Notes under the pieces: generated by a model
Seen by the model: the letters and a program-made list of their open reading frames with translations, nothing else
Told to the model about the DNA's origin: nothing
Database searches by the model: none
Made by a program: the position numbers and the translations under genes
NCBI RefSeq assembly: GCF_900696085.1
Contig: NZ_CAADFC020000009.1
Location: forward strand, 310,001-374,000
Source of the DNA: Bradyrhizobium ivorense
GTDB taxonomy: Bacteria > Pseudomonadota > Alphaproteobacteria > Rhizobiales > Xanthobacteraceae
Length of the DNA stretch: 64,000 bases
Direction of reading: 5' to 3'
Shown here: positions 34,076 through 44,297 of the stretch, piece by piece
Numbering within the stretch: position 1 is the first letter of the stretch
Layout: the number at the start of each line of letters is the position of its first letter

Positions 34076-34383
34076 CACGGCTTTCCAGTCGGCGTGCGCT
34101 CGGCCGCAGCAGCCTGCAGCGGCTCCCAATGCGTGACGATGTCCTTCATGAATTTTGCCCTTGCGCCGGCCAGTTGGAGCCAGCTGCCGTCGGTTCAGGG
34201 CAGTGGAGCGGCCGCGAGGCCATCGGCTAGATGATTGCCTTCGTCACGTCTTGTGATCCTGGGCCAGCTAATTGGGAGATCTTGTCAAAACGGATTGTCT
34301 CGAACCCGCGAGGTCATTTGACATAGGTCAAAATGCGATCCGGGAAGCTCTCGACGTTTGCCGAGAACACACATCGGTGCCGA
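34076..34383. other. Intergenic region, no gene recognised
   Basis: 308 bases. A short plus-strand frame (34150-34233, beginning MNFALAPASWSQL) has no ribosome site and is not called. AT content rises near 34310-34340, where TTGACATAGG may be part of the promoter for the AraC gene. Confidence 0.4.
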
Positions 34384-35430
34384 ATGAAGACCGTCAGACG
34401 CCCTGCAAGCACCCTGCCCTCGATACCAAGCTCTACCGGCGGGATCGCGCGTCTCGCATGTGCCCGGCTCCGGGACGAGCAGGTTGCCCTCGCCCCGATC
34501 CTGTCGGCCGCAGGCCTGACGGCCGACGACATCGCCGACAGCAAGCGTCGCATCGCCGCACGAGCGCAGATCAGAATCCTCGAGCTCGCCGCCGCGAAGT
34601 TGCAGGACGACTGCTTCGGATTCCGCCTGGCTCAGGGTTTCGAGCTTGGGGAGATCGGGCTTCTGTACTATGTCATGGCTTCATCGGAGCAGCTCGGCGA
34701 CGCCCTGCACATCGGCGGACGCTACTGCGCGATCAACAACGAGGGGGTGCGGCTACGGACGTCTCTGGAGCACGGATTCGGCATTCAATTCGAGTATGTC
34801 AACATCGACAGGTCATCGGACCGTCACCACGCGGAATTTTGGTTGATTGCGCTGGTCCGTATTTGCCGCGCGCTGACCGGCGGCAGGCTGGCCCCGACGC
34901 AAATCAAATTGAGGCACTACAGACGCGAAATCCCATTGGATGTCCGATCTCAACTGGGATGCGAAATCGAATTTGCGGCTGACAGGGATGAGGTCCTGTT
35001 TCCTTCCCAGATCGGCGCGCTGCCCGTCGTGGGAGCGGATTTGCACCTCAACAAGATGCTGCTTCAATATGCCGACCAGGCGCTCGGCGACCGCGCATCA
35101 CGACGGACCAGTGTGCGATCCCGCGTTGAAGATCAGATCGCCCGGTTGCTCCCGCACGGCAAAGCCAGCGCCGTGGAGATCGCGCGCCGCCTTGGCATGA
35201 GCCGGAGAACGCTTGCGCGGGCATTGTCGTCCGAGGGACTGAGTTTTTCGAATGTCCTCGAGGCGTTTCGAATTGCGCTTGCGCGCCGTTACCTCAAGGA
35301 AGCCGAACTGCCGATTTCTGAAATCGCATGGCTATTGGGCTATAGCGAGGTCAGCTCGTTCACACATGCTTTCGTCCGCTGGACCGGCGACACGCCACGG
35401 GCATATCGTGGTTCGAACAGCGATGGCTGA
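34384..35430 (+). CDS. AraC-family transcriptional regulator
   Basis: 348 residues. An N-terminal ligand-type domain (ALAPILSAAGLTADDIADSK, FGFRLAQGFELGEIGLLYYV) resembles the arabinose-binding domain of OruR/ArgR-like AraC members. The C-terminal 100 residues hold two helix-turn-helices (SAVEIARRLGMSRRTLARAL and ISEIAWLLGYSEVSSFTHAF), ending in the signature FVRWTGDTPRAYR. ATG 34333 is an alternative start. Its target is unknown; it lies 1 kb from the sulfonate operon but on the opposite strand. Confidence 0.85.
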   Translation: MKTVRRPASTLPSIPSSTGGIARLACARLRDEQVALAPILSAAGLTADDIADSKRRIAARAQIRILELAAAKLQDDCFGFRLAQGFELGEIGLLYYVMASSEQLGDALHIGGRYCAINNEGVRLRTSLEHGFGIQFEYVNIDRSSDRHHAEFWLIALVRICRALTGGRLAPTQIKLRHYRREIPLDVRSQLGCEIEFAADRDEVLFPSQIGALPVVGADLHLNKMLLQYADQALGDRASRRTSVRSRVEDQIARLLPHGKASAVEIARRLGMSRRTLARALSSEGLSFSNVLEAFRIALARRYLKEAELPISEIAWLLGYSEVSSFTHAFVRWTGDTPRAYRGSNSDG

Positions 35431-35660
35431 CACACAACCTCAAACTTCTGGCAACGAATAGCAAGGCTCGGCAGAGCGTATTCCGCTAAGCGAGTGTCAT
35501 GCGTCCACGCCTCATGTCACAACTCGCGGCCGGCTGTCGCCACGCATGGGCCGCGGTTCTCGGCCCCATGAACCGGGACGACTGAGTCTTCCTGTGGTCC
35601 ATCATCTTGTTCCACAGTCTCCTGGTCGCACTGGTCCGGGTCGTGATCGCGAATTGAGCC

Positions 35661-36251
35661 CTAGCGTAGGCCTCGCGCATGGACGTGACGCGACGGCAAA
35701 CTGACTTCGGCCAGCCGCACGGCGTCCTCTTCGCGGTCGATCGCGACATATTCACCGTGCCAGTAGGCCAGCGCGGCGGTGCGCTGCGAGGCGATCACCT
35801 CGAGCACGCGGCCGATCACGATCGCATGCGAATGCCGCTCGATGATCTCCTCGACCTCGCAGTCGAGCGCGGCCAGCGCGCCGACCAGGAGCGGCACGCC
35901 GGAGGCGCTTGTCGTCCATTCGGCCCCGGCAAACCGCTCCGCCCCTTTCAGGCCTCCCTTGCCGGTGAAGCGTTCGGCGATGTCGAGCTGATCGGCGGTC
36001 AGGATGTTGACGCCGAACACGCCATGGCGCGCGATCAGCGGATAGGACGAGGCGGTGCGGTTGATGCTGACCATCAACGACGGCGGATCGACCGACAGCG
36101 ACGACACCGAGCTCACCGTCATCCCCGAGATGTCCTTGCCCCGCCCGGCCGTGATGACGCTGACCCCGCCGGTGAGGTGGCGCATCGCGCCGCGAAATTC
36201 GGCAGCGGAAACGGCAGAGTCGATCGCGATGTTGCGCACGACGGGGTTCAT
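35661..36251 (-). CDS. Flavin reductase (FMN) of the sulfonate operon
   Basis: 196 residues. FRGAMRHLTGGVSVITAGRG and GMTVSSVSSLSVDPPSLMVS are typical of flavin reductase-like proteins. It would supply FMNH2 to the SsuD monooxygenase encoded three genes upstream in the operon. This is the HpaC/DIM6 type rather than the flavodoxin-like SsuE. GAGG lies five bases before ATG 36251. Last gene of a six-gene operon; gap to ssuB seven bases. Confidence 0.88.
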   Translation of the reverse strand: MNPVVRNIAIDSAVSAAEFRGAMRHLTGGVSVITAGRGKDISGMTVSSVSSLSVDPPSLMVSINRTASSYPLIARHGVFGVNILTADQLDIAERFTGKGGLKGAERFAGAEWTTSASGVPLLVGALAALDCEVEEIIERHSHAIVIGRVLEVIASQRTAALAYWHGEYVAIDREEDAVRLAEVSLPSRHVHARGLR

Positions 36252-36258
36252 GACGGCC

Positions 36259-37098
36259 TCACTGCGTGTCTTCACTGCCTTCGAGCAGATGCTTCAGGAT
36301 CTCGCCCTCCAGCGCGGCAAGCTCCGCCGAGCCGCGGCGGCGCGGCCGCGGCAGATCGACCGTGACATCCTGGGCAATGCGGCCGTCCTCGATGACCAGC
36401 ACGCGGTCGGCGAGCGCAACCGCCTCGGCGACGTCATGCGTGACGAGGATCGCGGAAAAGCCCTGGTCGCGCCAGACGCGCTCGAGCAGTTGCTGCATGG
36501 AGATCCGGGTCAGCGCATCGAGCGCGCCGAGCGGCTCGTCAAACGCCAGCACGCGCGGCTGGCTGACCAGCGCCCGCGCCAGCGCCACGCGCTGCTTCTG
36601 GCCGCCCGACAACACCGAGGGCCACTGCCCGCGCTTGTCGCCGAGCCCGACCTCGACCAGCGCGTGCTCGGCGCGCGCCTGCGCATCGGCCGACGCGCGC
36701 TCGCGCCCGAGGCCGACCTCGACATTGGAGAGCACGCGCGCCCATGGCAGCAAACGCGGCTCCTGGAACATGACGCGGACGTCCTGCGCCCGCGGCTCCT
36801 CGCCGAAGGCGATGCTCCCCGCCGTCGGCTTGTCGAGACCGGCAATCAGCCGCAGCAGCGTGCTCTTGCCGCAGCCGGAGCGGCCGACGATCGCAACGAA
36901 CTGGCCGGCGGGGATGTGTAGGTCGATGCCGCGCAGCACCTCATTGTCGCCGAACGACTTTCGCAGGCCGCGGATGGTCAGCGACAGCCCGCGAGCCGCA
37001 TTGTCCGGAGCGCGCCGCAGATGCTGCACCTCGGCGATGAAGTTGGCACGCGCAACCGGCCGGGCATCCACGGGTTGGAAACGAAGCGCTTCTTGCAT
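36259..37098 (-). CDS. ssuB: Sulfonate ABC transporter ATP-binding protein SsuB
   Basis: 279 residues. Walker [10 protein letters not shown], signature LSGGQKQR and Walker B VLAFDEP are all intact, with the H-loop VTHDVAEA. A 40-residue N-terminal extension precedes the ATPase fold. It powers import of alkanesulfonates with SsuA and SsuC. Nine bases downstream of ssuC. Confidence 0.92.
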   Translation of the reverse strand: MQEALRFQPVDARPVARANFIAEVQHLRRAPDNAARGLSLTIRGLRKSFGDNEVLRGIDLHIPAGQFVAIVGRSGCGKSTLLRLIAGLDKPTAGSIAFGEEPRAQDVRVMFQEPRLLPWARVLSNVEVGLGRERASADAQARAEHALVEVGLGDKRGQWPSVLSGGQKQRVALARALVSQPRVLAFDEPLGALDALTRISMQQLLERVWRDQGFSAILVTHDVAEAVALADRVLVIEDGRIAQDVTVDLPRPRRRGSAELAALEGEILKHLLEGSEDTQ

Positions 37099-37107
37099 TC
37101 TTCACTC

Positions 37108-37914
37108 TCACTTGTTCTGGAAGGCGGGATGCCAGGCCAGCGTCAGCCGCTCCAGCGCCCGCGAGGCGCTGTCGGCGAGCTTGCCGAGCAAGGCGTAGAT
37201 CAGGATCGAGAGCACGACGACGTCGATCAGCATGAACTCGCGCGCCTGCATCGCCATGTAGCCGAGGCCGGACGAGGCCGCGATGGTCTCGGCGACGATC
37301 AAGGTCAGCCACATGATGCCGAGCGCAAAGCGCAGGCCGACGAAGATCGACGGCAGCGCGCCGGGGAAGATCACCCGGCGGAACAATTCGCCGTCGCTCA
37401 TGCCGTAGATGCGGCCCATCTCGATCAGCTGCGGATCGACGGTGCGGATGCCGTGCAGCGTGTTGAGATAGATCGGGAAGAACACCCCGAGCGCCACCAA
37501 AAACAGCTTTGCCGACTCGTCAATGCCGAACCACAGGATGACCAGCGGGATCAGCGCCAGATGCGGGATGTTGCGCACCATCTGCAGCGTGGTGTCGGTG
37601 AGCTTTGCCGACAGCTGCGACAGGCCGTTGGCGAGCCCGAAGGCGAAGCCGATGCTGCCGCCGATCAAAAAGCCGATCGAGGCACGCCAGAAGCTGACCC
37701 AGATGTTCTTGATCAATTCGCCCGACAGCAGCAGCTTCCATCCAGCCACTGCGACGTCGCTCGGCGCCGGCAGCACGCGCGAGGGCACAAAGCCGGTGAC
37801 GCAGGCAAGCTGCCAGATCAGGATGATGGCGAGCGGCACGATCCACGGGATCAGGCCATCGACCTTCGGCAGCTTCGGTGCGCCGACGCGCGGGAGAGAA
37901 TCAATCAAGCTCAT
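37108..37914 (-). CDS. ssuC: Sulfonate ABC transporter permease SsuC
   Basis: 268 residues with about six membrane segments ([19 protein letters not shown] at the N-terminus; [17 protein letters not shown] in the middle). The EAA-type loop [19 protein letters not shown] contacts SsuB. Its ATG overlaps the ssuD stop by four bases (ATGA at 37914-37911). Confidence 0.92.
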   Translation of the reverse strand: MSLIDSLPRVGAPKLPKVDGLIPWIVPLAIILIWQLACVTGFVPSRVLPAPSDVAVAGWKLLLSGELIKNIWVSFWRASIGFLIGGSIGFAFGLANGLSQLSAKLTDTTLQMVRNIPHLALIPLVILWFGIDESAKLFLVALGVFFPIYLNTLHGIRTVDPQLIEMGRIYGMSDGELFRRVIFPGALPSIFVGLRFALGIMWLTLIVAETIAASSGLGYMAMQAREFMLIDVVVLSILIYALLGKLADSASRALERLTLAWHPAFQNK

Positions 37915-39077
37915 GATTGCGATGCCTGTTTCTGCGGACGGTAGTCGTTGCCGATGGTTTCACCGAACGGCCCGGTGTTGACGCGGATCGGCGTCACATT
38001 GCCCGGCTGCGCCAGCGACAGCAGCGGGAACACCAGCTCGGCGAAGCGATAGGCCTCTTCGAGATGCGGGTAGCCCGACATGATGAAGGTATCGATGCCG
38101 ATGTCCTGATACTCCTTGATCCGCGCGGCGACGGTCTGGGGATCGCCGACCAGCGCGGTGCCGGCCCCGCCGCGCACCAGGCCGACGCCGGCCCACAGGT
38201 TCGGGCTGATCTCGAGCTTGTCACGGCGGCCGCCATGCAGCTCGGCCATGCGCTGCTGGCCGACCGAGTCCATCCGGCCGAAGATCTTCTGCGCGGCGGC
38301 AATGGTGTCGTCGGTGACGTACTGGATCAATTCGTCGGCGGCGCGCCAGGCCTCCGCGTTGGTCTCGCGCACGATGACGTGCAGGCGGATACCGAACGAC
38401 AGCTTGCGGCCGCGCTGCGCGGCGATCGCCTTCACCTTCGCGACCTTCTCGGCAACCTGCGCCGGCGGCTCGCCCCAAGTGAGGTACTTGTCGACGGTGT
38501 CGGCCGCGACGTCGATGCCGGCGTCCGACGAGCCGCCGAAATAGAGCGGCGGCCGCGGCGACTGCACCGGATTGAACAGCAGGCGGCCGTCCTCGATCCG
38601 GATGTGCTTGCCCTCGACGTTGACGGTCTTGCCGGCAAGCAGATCGCTGTAGACGTTGAGGAACTCGCGCGTGACCGCGTAGCGCTCGTCATGGTCGAGG
38701 AAAATGCCGTCGCCCTTGTTTTCGATCGGATCGCCGCCGGTGACGACATTGATCAGCAGACGGCCGTGGGAGAGCCGGTCCAAGGTCGCGGTCATGCGTG
38801 CGGCAACGCTTGGCGATTGCAGGCCGGGCCTGACCGCCACGAGATAGCGCAGCCGTTCGGTCCACGGCGCGACGGCGGAGGCCACCACCCAGGAATCCTC
38901 GCAGCTGCGCCCGGTCGGCAGCAGCACGCCGTAATAGCCGAGCTGATCGGCGGCCTGCGCGATCTGGCGCAGATAGTTGAAGTTCACCTCGCGGCCGCCG
39001 ATCGACGTGCCGAGATAGCGGCTGTCACCGTGGGTCGGCAGGAACCAGAGGATGTTGGCGTTGTCTTTGCTGCTCAC
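37911..39077 (-). CDS. ssuD: FMNH2-dependent alkanesulfonate monooxygenase SsuD
   Basis: 388 residues. [15 protein letters not shown] at the start, [14 protein letters not shown] and [14 protein letters not shown] are SsuD signatures of the bacterial luciferase-like fold. It releases sulfite from C1-C10 sulfonates using FMNH2 and O2. GTG 39077 is chosen because it overlaps the ssuA stop (GTGA) and has GGAGG eight bases upstream; ATG 39092 lacks a ribosome site. Confidence 0.94.
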   Translation of the reverse strand: MSSKDNANILWFLPTHGDSRYLGTSIGGREVNFNYLRQIAQAADQLGYYGVLLPTGRSCEDSWVVASAVAPWTERLRYLVAVRPGLQSPSVAARMTATLDRLSHGRLLINVVTGGDPIENKGDGIFLDHDERYAVTREFLNVYSDLLAGKTVNVEGKHIRIEDGRLLFNPVQSPRPPLYFGGSSDAGIDVAADTVDKYLTWGEPPAQVAEKVAKVKAIAAQRGRKLSFGIRLHVIVRETNAEAWRAADELIQYVTDDTIAAAQKIFGRMDSVGQQRMAELHGGRRDKLEISPNLWAGVGLVRGGAGTALVGDPQTVAARIKEYQDIGIDTFIMSGYPHLEEAYRFAELVFPLLSLAQPGNVTPIRVNTGPFGETIGNDYRPQKQASQS

Positions 39078-40027
39078 GTGCCCGGCCTCCATGCGACGTC
39101 GGAAATCTTGATCTGTTTGGGAATCAGGCCCAGTGCGAAGAACGTGTCGGCGATCTGCTGCTGGTCGGCGATCACGGTATCGTTGAGCGGCTTGATGCCG
39201 TAGGACTGGCGCTTCAGCGCGACCTCGACCACCGGCACCGACAGGCCGATCGTCGGCGCGAGCTGCTCGGCGACGGCGTGGATATCGTGCTTCGCCCAGT
39301 CATCGACCTCGCTGAGCTGCGCCAGCACGACGTCGACGACCTTGGGATCGCTCTGCAGGAACTTCTTCGAGGAGAAATAGAACTGGTAGTTCGCGACGAT
39401 GCCGGTGCCGTCGGCGAGAATGCGGGCGCCGGTGGCGGCTTCCGCCGCCGACTGGAACGGATCCCAGATCACCCAGGCGTCGACCGCGCCGCGTTCGAAC
39501 GCCGCGCGGGCATCGGCGGGCGCCAGGAACGCCGGCTCGATCTCGGAATATTTGACGCCGGCCTTCTCCAGCGCCTTGACCAGGAGATAGTGGACGTTGG
39601 AGCCCTTGTTGAGCGCGACCTTCTTGCCCTTTAGATCAGCCACCGATTTGATCGGGCTGTCCTTCTGCACCAGGATCGCCTCGCCCTTCGGCGCGGCCGG
39701 CTCATAGGCGACATACTGGATCGGCGCACCGGCGGCCTGCGCGAACACCGGCGGCGCCTCGCCGGTGTTGCCGAAATCGATCGCGCCGACATTGAGCGCT
39801 TCGAGCAGCGGCGGCCCCGAGGGAAACTCGGTCCAGACCGCCTTGTAGCCGACCGCCTTGAGTTTCTCCTCGAGCGTCCCCTTGCTCTTCAACAGCACCA
39901 GCTTGCCGTATTTCTGGTAGCCGATGCGGACGACCTTGTCCTCGCCATAGGAGGCGCCGACGGTCGCGGCGACCATGCTGACCGACAGCACCGCGTAGGC
40001 AATCCAGCGTCGAAACAAACGCGTCAT
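39074..40027 (-). CDS. ssuA: Sulfonate-binding periplasmic protein SsuA
   Basis: 317 residues. Signal peptide 1-29 (cut near ASYGE). The mature protein begins [20 protein letters not shown], the SsuA pattern, and contains [20 protein letters not shown] and [17 protein letters not shown]. It binds alkanesulfonates and delivers them to SsuC. Start ATG 40027 has GAGG seven bases upstream. It is the second of two tandem SsuA-type genes. Confidence 0.92.
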   Translation of the reverse strand: MTRLFRRWIAYAVLSVSMVAATVGASYGEDKVVRIGYQKYGKLVLLKSKGTLEEKLKAVGYKAVWTEFPSGPPLLEALNVGAIDFGNTGEAPPVFAQAAGAPIQYVAYEPAAPKGEAILVQKDSPIKSVADLKGKKVALNKGSNVHYLLVKALEKAGVKYSEIEPAFLAPADARAAFERGAVDAWVIWDPFQSAAEAATGARILADGTGIVANYQFYFSSKKFLQSDPKVVDVVLAQLSEVDDWAKHDIHAVAEQLAPTIGLSVPVVEVALKRQSYGIKPLNDTVIADQQQIADTFFALGLIPKQIKISDVAWRPGT

Positions 40028-40056
40028 GTGAGGTCCTCGGATCAATGAGTGCGGGA

Positions 40057-41007
40057 TCAGGTCTGCGGGTTGCGCCAGACGATGTCGCGGACGGCAATCT
40101 GCCGCGGGATCAGGCCCAGCTTGAAGAAGCGGTCGGCGACGCCCTGCTGGGTCGCGATGATGTCGGCGGTCACCGGACCGACCGCAAAGCCGGCCCGCCG
40201 CGCCGCGATGGTCTGGATATCGAGCGGCACGCCGGTGACCGCGGCGAGCGATTGCGCGACCTCGTCGGGATGCGCCTGCGCCCAGGCCGCCGTCGCCGTC
40301 GTGACATCGACGATCTGCTGCAGGACCTGGCCGCGGGTCTTCGCGAAGTCGCGATTGGCGATGTAGAACGAGTTGGTCTTGGTGATGTCGCGCGTCTTGA
40401 CCAGGATGCGACCGTTCTGCCTGGTCTCGGCGATTGCAAAATAGGGATCCCAGATCGCCCAGGCATCGATGCCGCCATTCGCAAAGGCGGGGCCGGCGTC
40501 CGGCGGCGTCAGATAGACCGGCGTGATGTCGTCATAGGTCAGTCCGGCCTTCTCCAACGTCTGGATCACGACGTTATGCGCACTGGACCCCTTGGTGAAA
40601 CCGACGCGCTTGCCCTTGAGATCCGCGATGCTGCTGATCGTCGAGTTCTGCGGCACCAGGATGCCCGAGCCGTTGATGATGGGCTGCGCCGCGGCATAAA
40701 CGATGGCGGCACCGACGGCCTGCGCGAAGATCGGCGGGGAATCGCCGACGGCGCCGTAATCGACACTGCCGACATTCATCGCCTCCATCATCGGCGGGCC
40801 CGAGGAGAACTCGACCCATTTCACGCTGATGCCCTGCGGCCTGAAATGATTTTCCAAGGCTTCGCGCTGGCGCGTGATGACGAGCACGCCGTTCTTCTGA
40901 TAGCCGATACGAATCTCCTTCGCGTCCGCCTGTGCCTGCGCGCGCCCCGACAGCGCGGCGGCCGCAACGGAGCCGAGCGACAGATTGAGGAACTCACGAC
41001 GCTTCAT
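40057..41007 (-). CDS. Second SsuA-type sulfonate-binding protein
   Basis: 316 residues. It begins MKRREFLNLSLGSVAAAALS, a twin-arginine-like signal, unlike the Sec-type signal of the next SsuA. The mature part follows the same plan (IRIGYQKNGVLVITRQREAL, GSAHNVVIQTLEKAGLTYDD with a Ser in the first segment). It is probably a sulfonate or taurine-related receptor sharing the same permease. First gene of the operon. ATG 41007 has GGAG upstream; the longer frame to 41103 is not used. Confidence 0.88.
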   Translation of the reverse strand: MKRREFLNLSLGSVAAAALSGRAQAQADAKEIRIGYQKNGVLVITRQREALENHFRPQGISVKWVEFSSGPPMMEAMNVGSVDYGAVGDSPPIFAQAVGAAIVYAAAQPIINGSGILVPQNSTISSIADLKGKRVGFTKGSSAHNVVIQTLEKAGLTYDDITPVYLTPPDAGPAFANGGIDAWAIWDPYFAIAETRQNGRILVKTRDITKTNSFYIANRDFAKTRGQVLQQIVDVTTATAAWAQAHPDEVAQSLAAVTGVPLDIQTIAARRAGFAVGPVTADIIATQQGVADRFFKLGLIPRQIAVRDIVWRNPQT

Positions 41008-41482
41008 TCCAAAACTCTCCTGACGATCAAGCGCGATGGCCGCGCGATCATGCGATGTCAGGGATGATGGGACGTGCGAATGAAGCTGTCGAGCGCTGCA
41101 CAAAAATAGCGATGCCAGCGCTTCGGTCCGGGCATCGCGCGTGTCGTTTCTTTCAAGCCGCTGTGTGGGTGTAGCGAATTATTTTCCTCACGAGATCGCG
41201 AGGTTGCGGCACAGAAACGTTTTCGAGCGGAGCGGTCGCCGGTTAGCGCGAAGACTACGCGTCAGAACAAGGAATCTTAAGCTGCACCCTCTCTTCACCC
41301 TCCCCTGGAGGGGGAGGGTCGGTTCGCATGAAGCGAAGCGCAATGCGAACCGGGGTGGGGTGATCTCTCAACACGAGGACTGCTCGGGTGGAGAGACCGT
41401 CACCCCACCCCGCCGCTCATTTCATTCGCGTCGACCCTCCCCCTCCAGGGGAGGGTGATCGGAGCGATGCTTCAGCAATCGA
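41008..41482. other. Intergenic region with a long inverted repeat
   Basis: 475 bases between the sulfonate operon start and the 3' end of the luciferase-like gene. The operon promoter must lie at 41008-41290, where no clear boxes were found. The inverted repeat at 41296-41457 takes up the rest. Confidence 0.5.
41296..41457. repeat. Inverted repeat element (26-bp arms)
   Basis: Arms 41296-41321 and 41432-41457 are exact reverse complements (CACCCTCCCCTGGAGGGGGA and on). The interior has a second weaker inverted pair (AACCGGGGTGGGGTG against CACCCCACCCCG). This resembles the other C/G-rich elements in the window in design but not in exact sequence. Confidence 0.85.
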
Positions 41483-42688
41483 TCAGCCTGCGGCGGCCGA
41501 CTTCGGAGCGACGCTGACCGCGAGCTTGCCGTAGCGATCGGTGAACGCCTCGGTGTCGATCTCCTCGAGCTGGATCGCGCCGGACAGCACGCCCCGCTTC
41601 CACGCCTCGTGCTCGGGATCGTGCTGGAACTCCGGCATCACTTCCTTGGCGAACAGTTCGAGCGACTCGCAGATATGCTCATGGCTGTTCTTGCCGGCCT
41701 GGTTGAGCAGGATCACCTGGTCGATATGCGAGGTGCGGAAGCGCCGCAGCTTCCTGGCGATGGTCTCCGGCGAGCCGATCAGGCCGCCGCGCAGCGCGGC
41801 CTCCTGTGCCTCGGGATTTTCGCGCTTCCACTTGTTGTACTCGTCCCACATGTTGACCGTGCCCGGCGCCGGCCGCTGCCGGTTCTGCGCCTGGCCGTAA
41901 TAGCGCAGCGCGAACTGGAAGAAGGTGGCGCCGTCGGCGCGGCGGCGCGCCTCCTCGTCGGTCTCGGCGCACATGAAGAACGAGACCAGCGCCATGTTCG
42001 GATTGATCTCGTAGTCGGCGAGCTTGTTCAGCCGTTTGGTGATCGCGTTGTAATAGGCGTGCACCCAGGCGTGCGCGGCGTCGGCGCTGACGAACTGGAA
42101 GCCGAGCGCGCCAAAGCCGTTCTGCCCGGCACGCTCGATGGTCGGCAGCTGCGAGCACGCCATCCAGAGCGGCGGGTGCGGCTTCTGCACCGGCTTCGGC
42201 ACCACGTTGCGCAAGGGGATGTCGAAATACTTACCGTGATGCTCGGTGCCGACCTTGGTGAACATCGGGAAGATCGCCTCGACGGCTTCCTCGAACACCT
42301 CGCGCTTGGTCTCCATGTCGCGGCCGAATGGCGTGAGCTCGGTGATCGAGGCGCTCTCGCCCATGCCGAACTCGCAGCGGCCGTTGCTGAGGAGATCGAG
42401 CACCGCGACGCGCTCGGCGACGCGCGCCGGATGATTGGTGGTGAGCTGGAAGATGCCGTGGCCGAGCCGGATGTTTTTGGTGCGCTGACTCGCCGCGGCG
42501 AGGAAGGATTCCGGCGCCGGCGAGTGCGAATATTCCTCGAGGAAGTGATGCTCCACCACCCAGGCGTAGTCGTAGCCGAGGCGGTCGGCGGTCTCCAATT
42601 GGGTCAGCGCGTTCTGGTAGAGGCGGAGCTCGTCGCCGTCGTTCCAGGGACGCGGCAGTTGCAGCTCGTAAAAGATGCCGAATTTCAT
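41483..42688 (-). CDS. LLM-class flavin-dependent monooxygenase
   Basis: 401 residues with the luciferase-like fold: MKFGIFYELQLPRPW, then YDYAWVVEHHFLEEYSHSPA, GRCEFGMGESASITEL and HPPLWMACSQLPTIERAGQN. No partner reductase adjoins it, but the FMN reductase at 35661 could serve. The substrate is unknown. Its family also includes limonene, alkanal and desulfurisation enzymes. It lies upstream of the sulfonate operon on the same strand, separated by a repeat, so it is probably a separate unit. Confidence 0.85.
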   Translation of the reverse strand: MKFGIFYELQLPRPWNDGDELRLYQNALTQLETADRLGYDYAWVVEHHFLEEYSHSPAPESFLAAASQRTKNIRLGHGIFQLTTNHPARVAERVAVLDLLSNGRCEFGMGESASITELTPFGRDMETKREVFEEAVEAIFPMFTKVGTEHHGKYFDIPLRNVVPKPVQKPHPPLWMACSQLPTIERAGQNGFGALGFQFVSADAAHAWVHAYYNAITKRLNKLADYEINPNMALVSFFMCAETDEEARRRADGATFFQFALRYYGQAQNRQRPAPGTVNMWDEYNKWKRENPEAQEAALRGGLIGSPETIARKLRRFRTSHIDQVILLNQAGKNSHEHICESLELFAKEVMPEFQHDPEHEAWKRGVLSGAIQLEEIDTEAFTDRYGKLAVSVAPKSAAAG

Positions 42689-42897
42689 CAGGTCACTCCC
42701 GAGGTCGCGTCTTGTTGCGGTCCCGACCTCTTGTTGTTTTCGGCAAGTGTAGTGCCGCCTCGACCCAAGTCTAGCCTCGGACGCGAAACTCCAATTCCGC
42801 GCAGCGGAAGCTGACTTGATCGAAACGCATGAATGTTTAGCTTGTGTTCGCCCGAGTCGCGGCGTTACCCGTCACGTGCTCATTCCTCCGAAAGCTC

Positions 42898-44007
42898 ATG
42901 ACCACCTTTACGCCGCATCAGGACATCGCGTTGAAAGCCGTCGCCGACTGGCTCAAGGCCAAGCCCGGCCAGGGCGGCACGCCGCCGGTGTTTCGGCTGT
43001 TCGGCTATGCCGGAACCGGCAAGACCACGCTGGCCCGCCACATCGCCGAGGGCGTCGACGGCGAGGTCAAGTTCGCGGCCTTCACCGGCAAGGCGGCGCT
43101 GGTGATGCGCAACAAGGGCTGCGACAACGCCTCCACCATCCATTCGCTGATCTACCGCGCCCGCGAGTCCGGCGTCGAGCAGCCGAGCTTTGAGCTCTGG
43201 GACGACGCGCCGGCGTCGAAGGCAAAGCTGATCGTGATCGACGAGTGCTCGATGGTCGATGCCGAGCTCGGCCGCGATTTGATGTCGTTCGAGTGCCCGC
43301 TCCTGGTGCTCGGCGATCCCGCGCAATTGCCGCCGATCCAGGGCGGCGGCTTCTTCACCGACGCCGAGCCCGACGCGATGCTGACCGAGGTGCACCGCCA
43401 GGCGCAGGACGATCCGATCGTGCGGATGTCGATGGACATCCGCGAGGGCCGCGAGCTCGAGATCGGCCGCCACGGCGAGAGCGAGGTGGTGTCGCGCAAG
43501 GAGCTCGATCCGGACCGGGTGATGGGCGCCGACCAGGTGCTGGTCGGCCGCAACAACACCCGCCGCGCCTACAACATGCGGGTGCGGCAACGGCAGAACA
43601 TCGAGGATCCGTTGCCAGTGGCCGGCGACAAGCTGGTCTGCCTGCGCAACAACCGCAAGAAGGGCCTGTTCAACGGCGGGCTGTGGCGGGTGAAAGCGCG
43701 GGCGCAGTCGAAATCCAAGATCATCACCATGCGCGTGATGCCGGACGAGGATTTTGGCTACAAGGTCACCAAGGTTTCAGTGCGCGGCGAATGCTTCGAC
43801 GGCGGCATCGAGGGCATCCCGTGGGAGCAGCGCAAGCCCTATGACGAGTTCGACTACGGCTATGTGCTGACCGTGCACAAGTCGCAGGGCTCGCAATGGG
43901 ACGACGTCGTGCTGTTTGACGAAAGCTTTGCGTTCCAGGATTCGCGGGCAAGGTGGCTGTACACGGGAATCACGCGGGCGGCGAAGCGGCTCAGCATCGT
44001 GGTGTAG
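42898..44007 (+). CDS. RecD-like ATP-dependent DNA helicase (superfamily 1)
   Basis: 369 residues. Motif I FGYAGTGKTTLARHIA (about 34-49), motif II VIDECSMVD, motif III LVLGDPAQLPPI, motif V/VI VLTVHKSQGSQWDDVV and YTGITRAAKRLSIV at the C-terminus. It is short, with no RecB/C partners nearby, and resembles the phage Dda-type and stand-alone RecD2-like helicases. ATG 42898 is chosen; the frame is open to 42844. Likely a 5'-3' helicase in repair or recombination. Confidence 0.88.
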   Translation: MTTFTPHQDIALKAVADWLKAKPGQGGTPPVFRLFGYAGTGKTTLARHIAEGVDGEVKFAAFTGKAALVMRNKGCDNASTIHSLIYRARESGVEQPSFELWDDAPASKAKLIVIDECSMVDAELGRDLMSFECPLLVLGDPAQLPPIQGGGFFTDAEPDAMLTEVHRQAQDDPIVRMSMDIREGRELEIGRHGESEVVSRKELDPDRVMGADQVLVGRNNTRRAYNMRVRQRQNIEDPLPVAGDKLVCLRNNRKKGLFNGGLWRVKARAQSKSKIITMRVMPDEDFGYKVTKVSVRGECFDGGIEGIPWEQRKPYDEFDYGYVLTVHKSQGSQWDDVVLFDESFAFQDSRARWLYTGITRAAKRLSIVV

Positions 44008-44011
44008 CCAC

Positions 44012-44116
44012 CGTCATTCCGGGGCGATGCGTTAGCATCGAACCCTCAGGTGCGCGATTGCGCACCGAGAATCTCGAGATTCCGGGTCTGGTCCTTCGGA
44101 CCATCCCGGAATGACG
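44012..44116. repeat. Dispersed intergenic repeat, type C
   Basis: Bounded by GTCATTCCGGGGCGATGC and GGAATGACG, it contains an AGAATCTCGAGATTCCGGG core and the hairpin GGTGCGCGATTGCGCACC. A related copy lies at 46228-46331. Confidence 0.8.
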
Positions 44117-44297
44117 CTTTTTGAACGGCCCGCTACTTCCTTGAATCGCGGGCCTTTTCCTCACGGAACCGTGTGGCTGCGGCCGTAACAAAACGCCCTT
44201 TGCCCCGTATCTTGGGAGCGTCGGAGCGAGCCGGCCCGATTGCGAATGCCGGCTTCCGCTCTAAACTGGCCCCCAAATCCGATCCCACGAGGAACCC

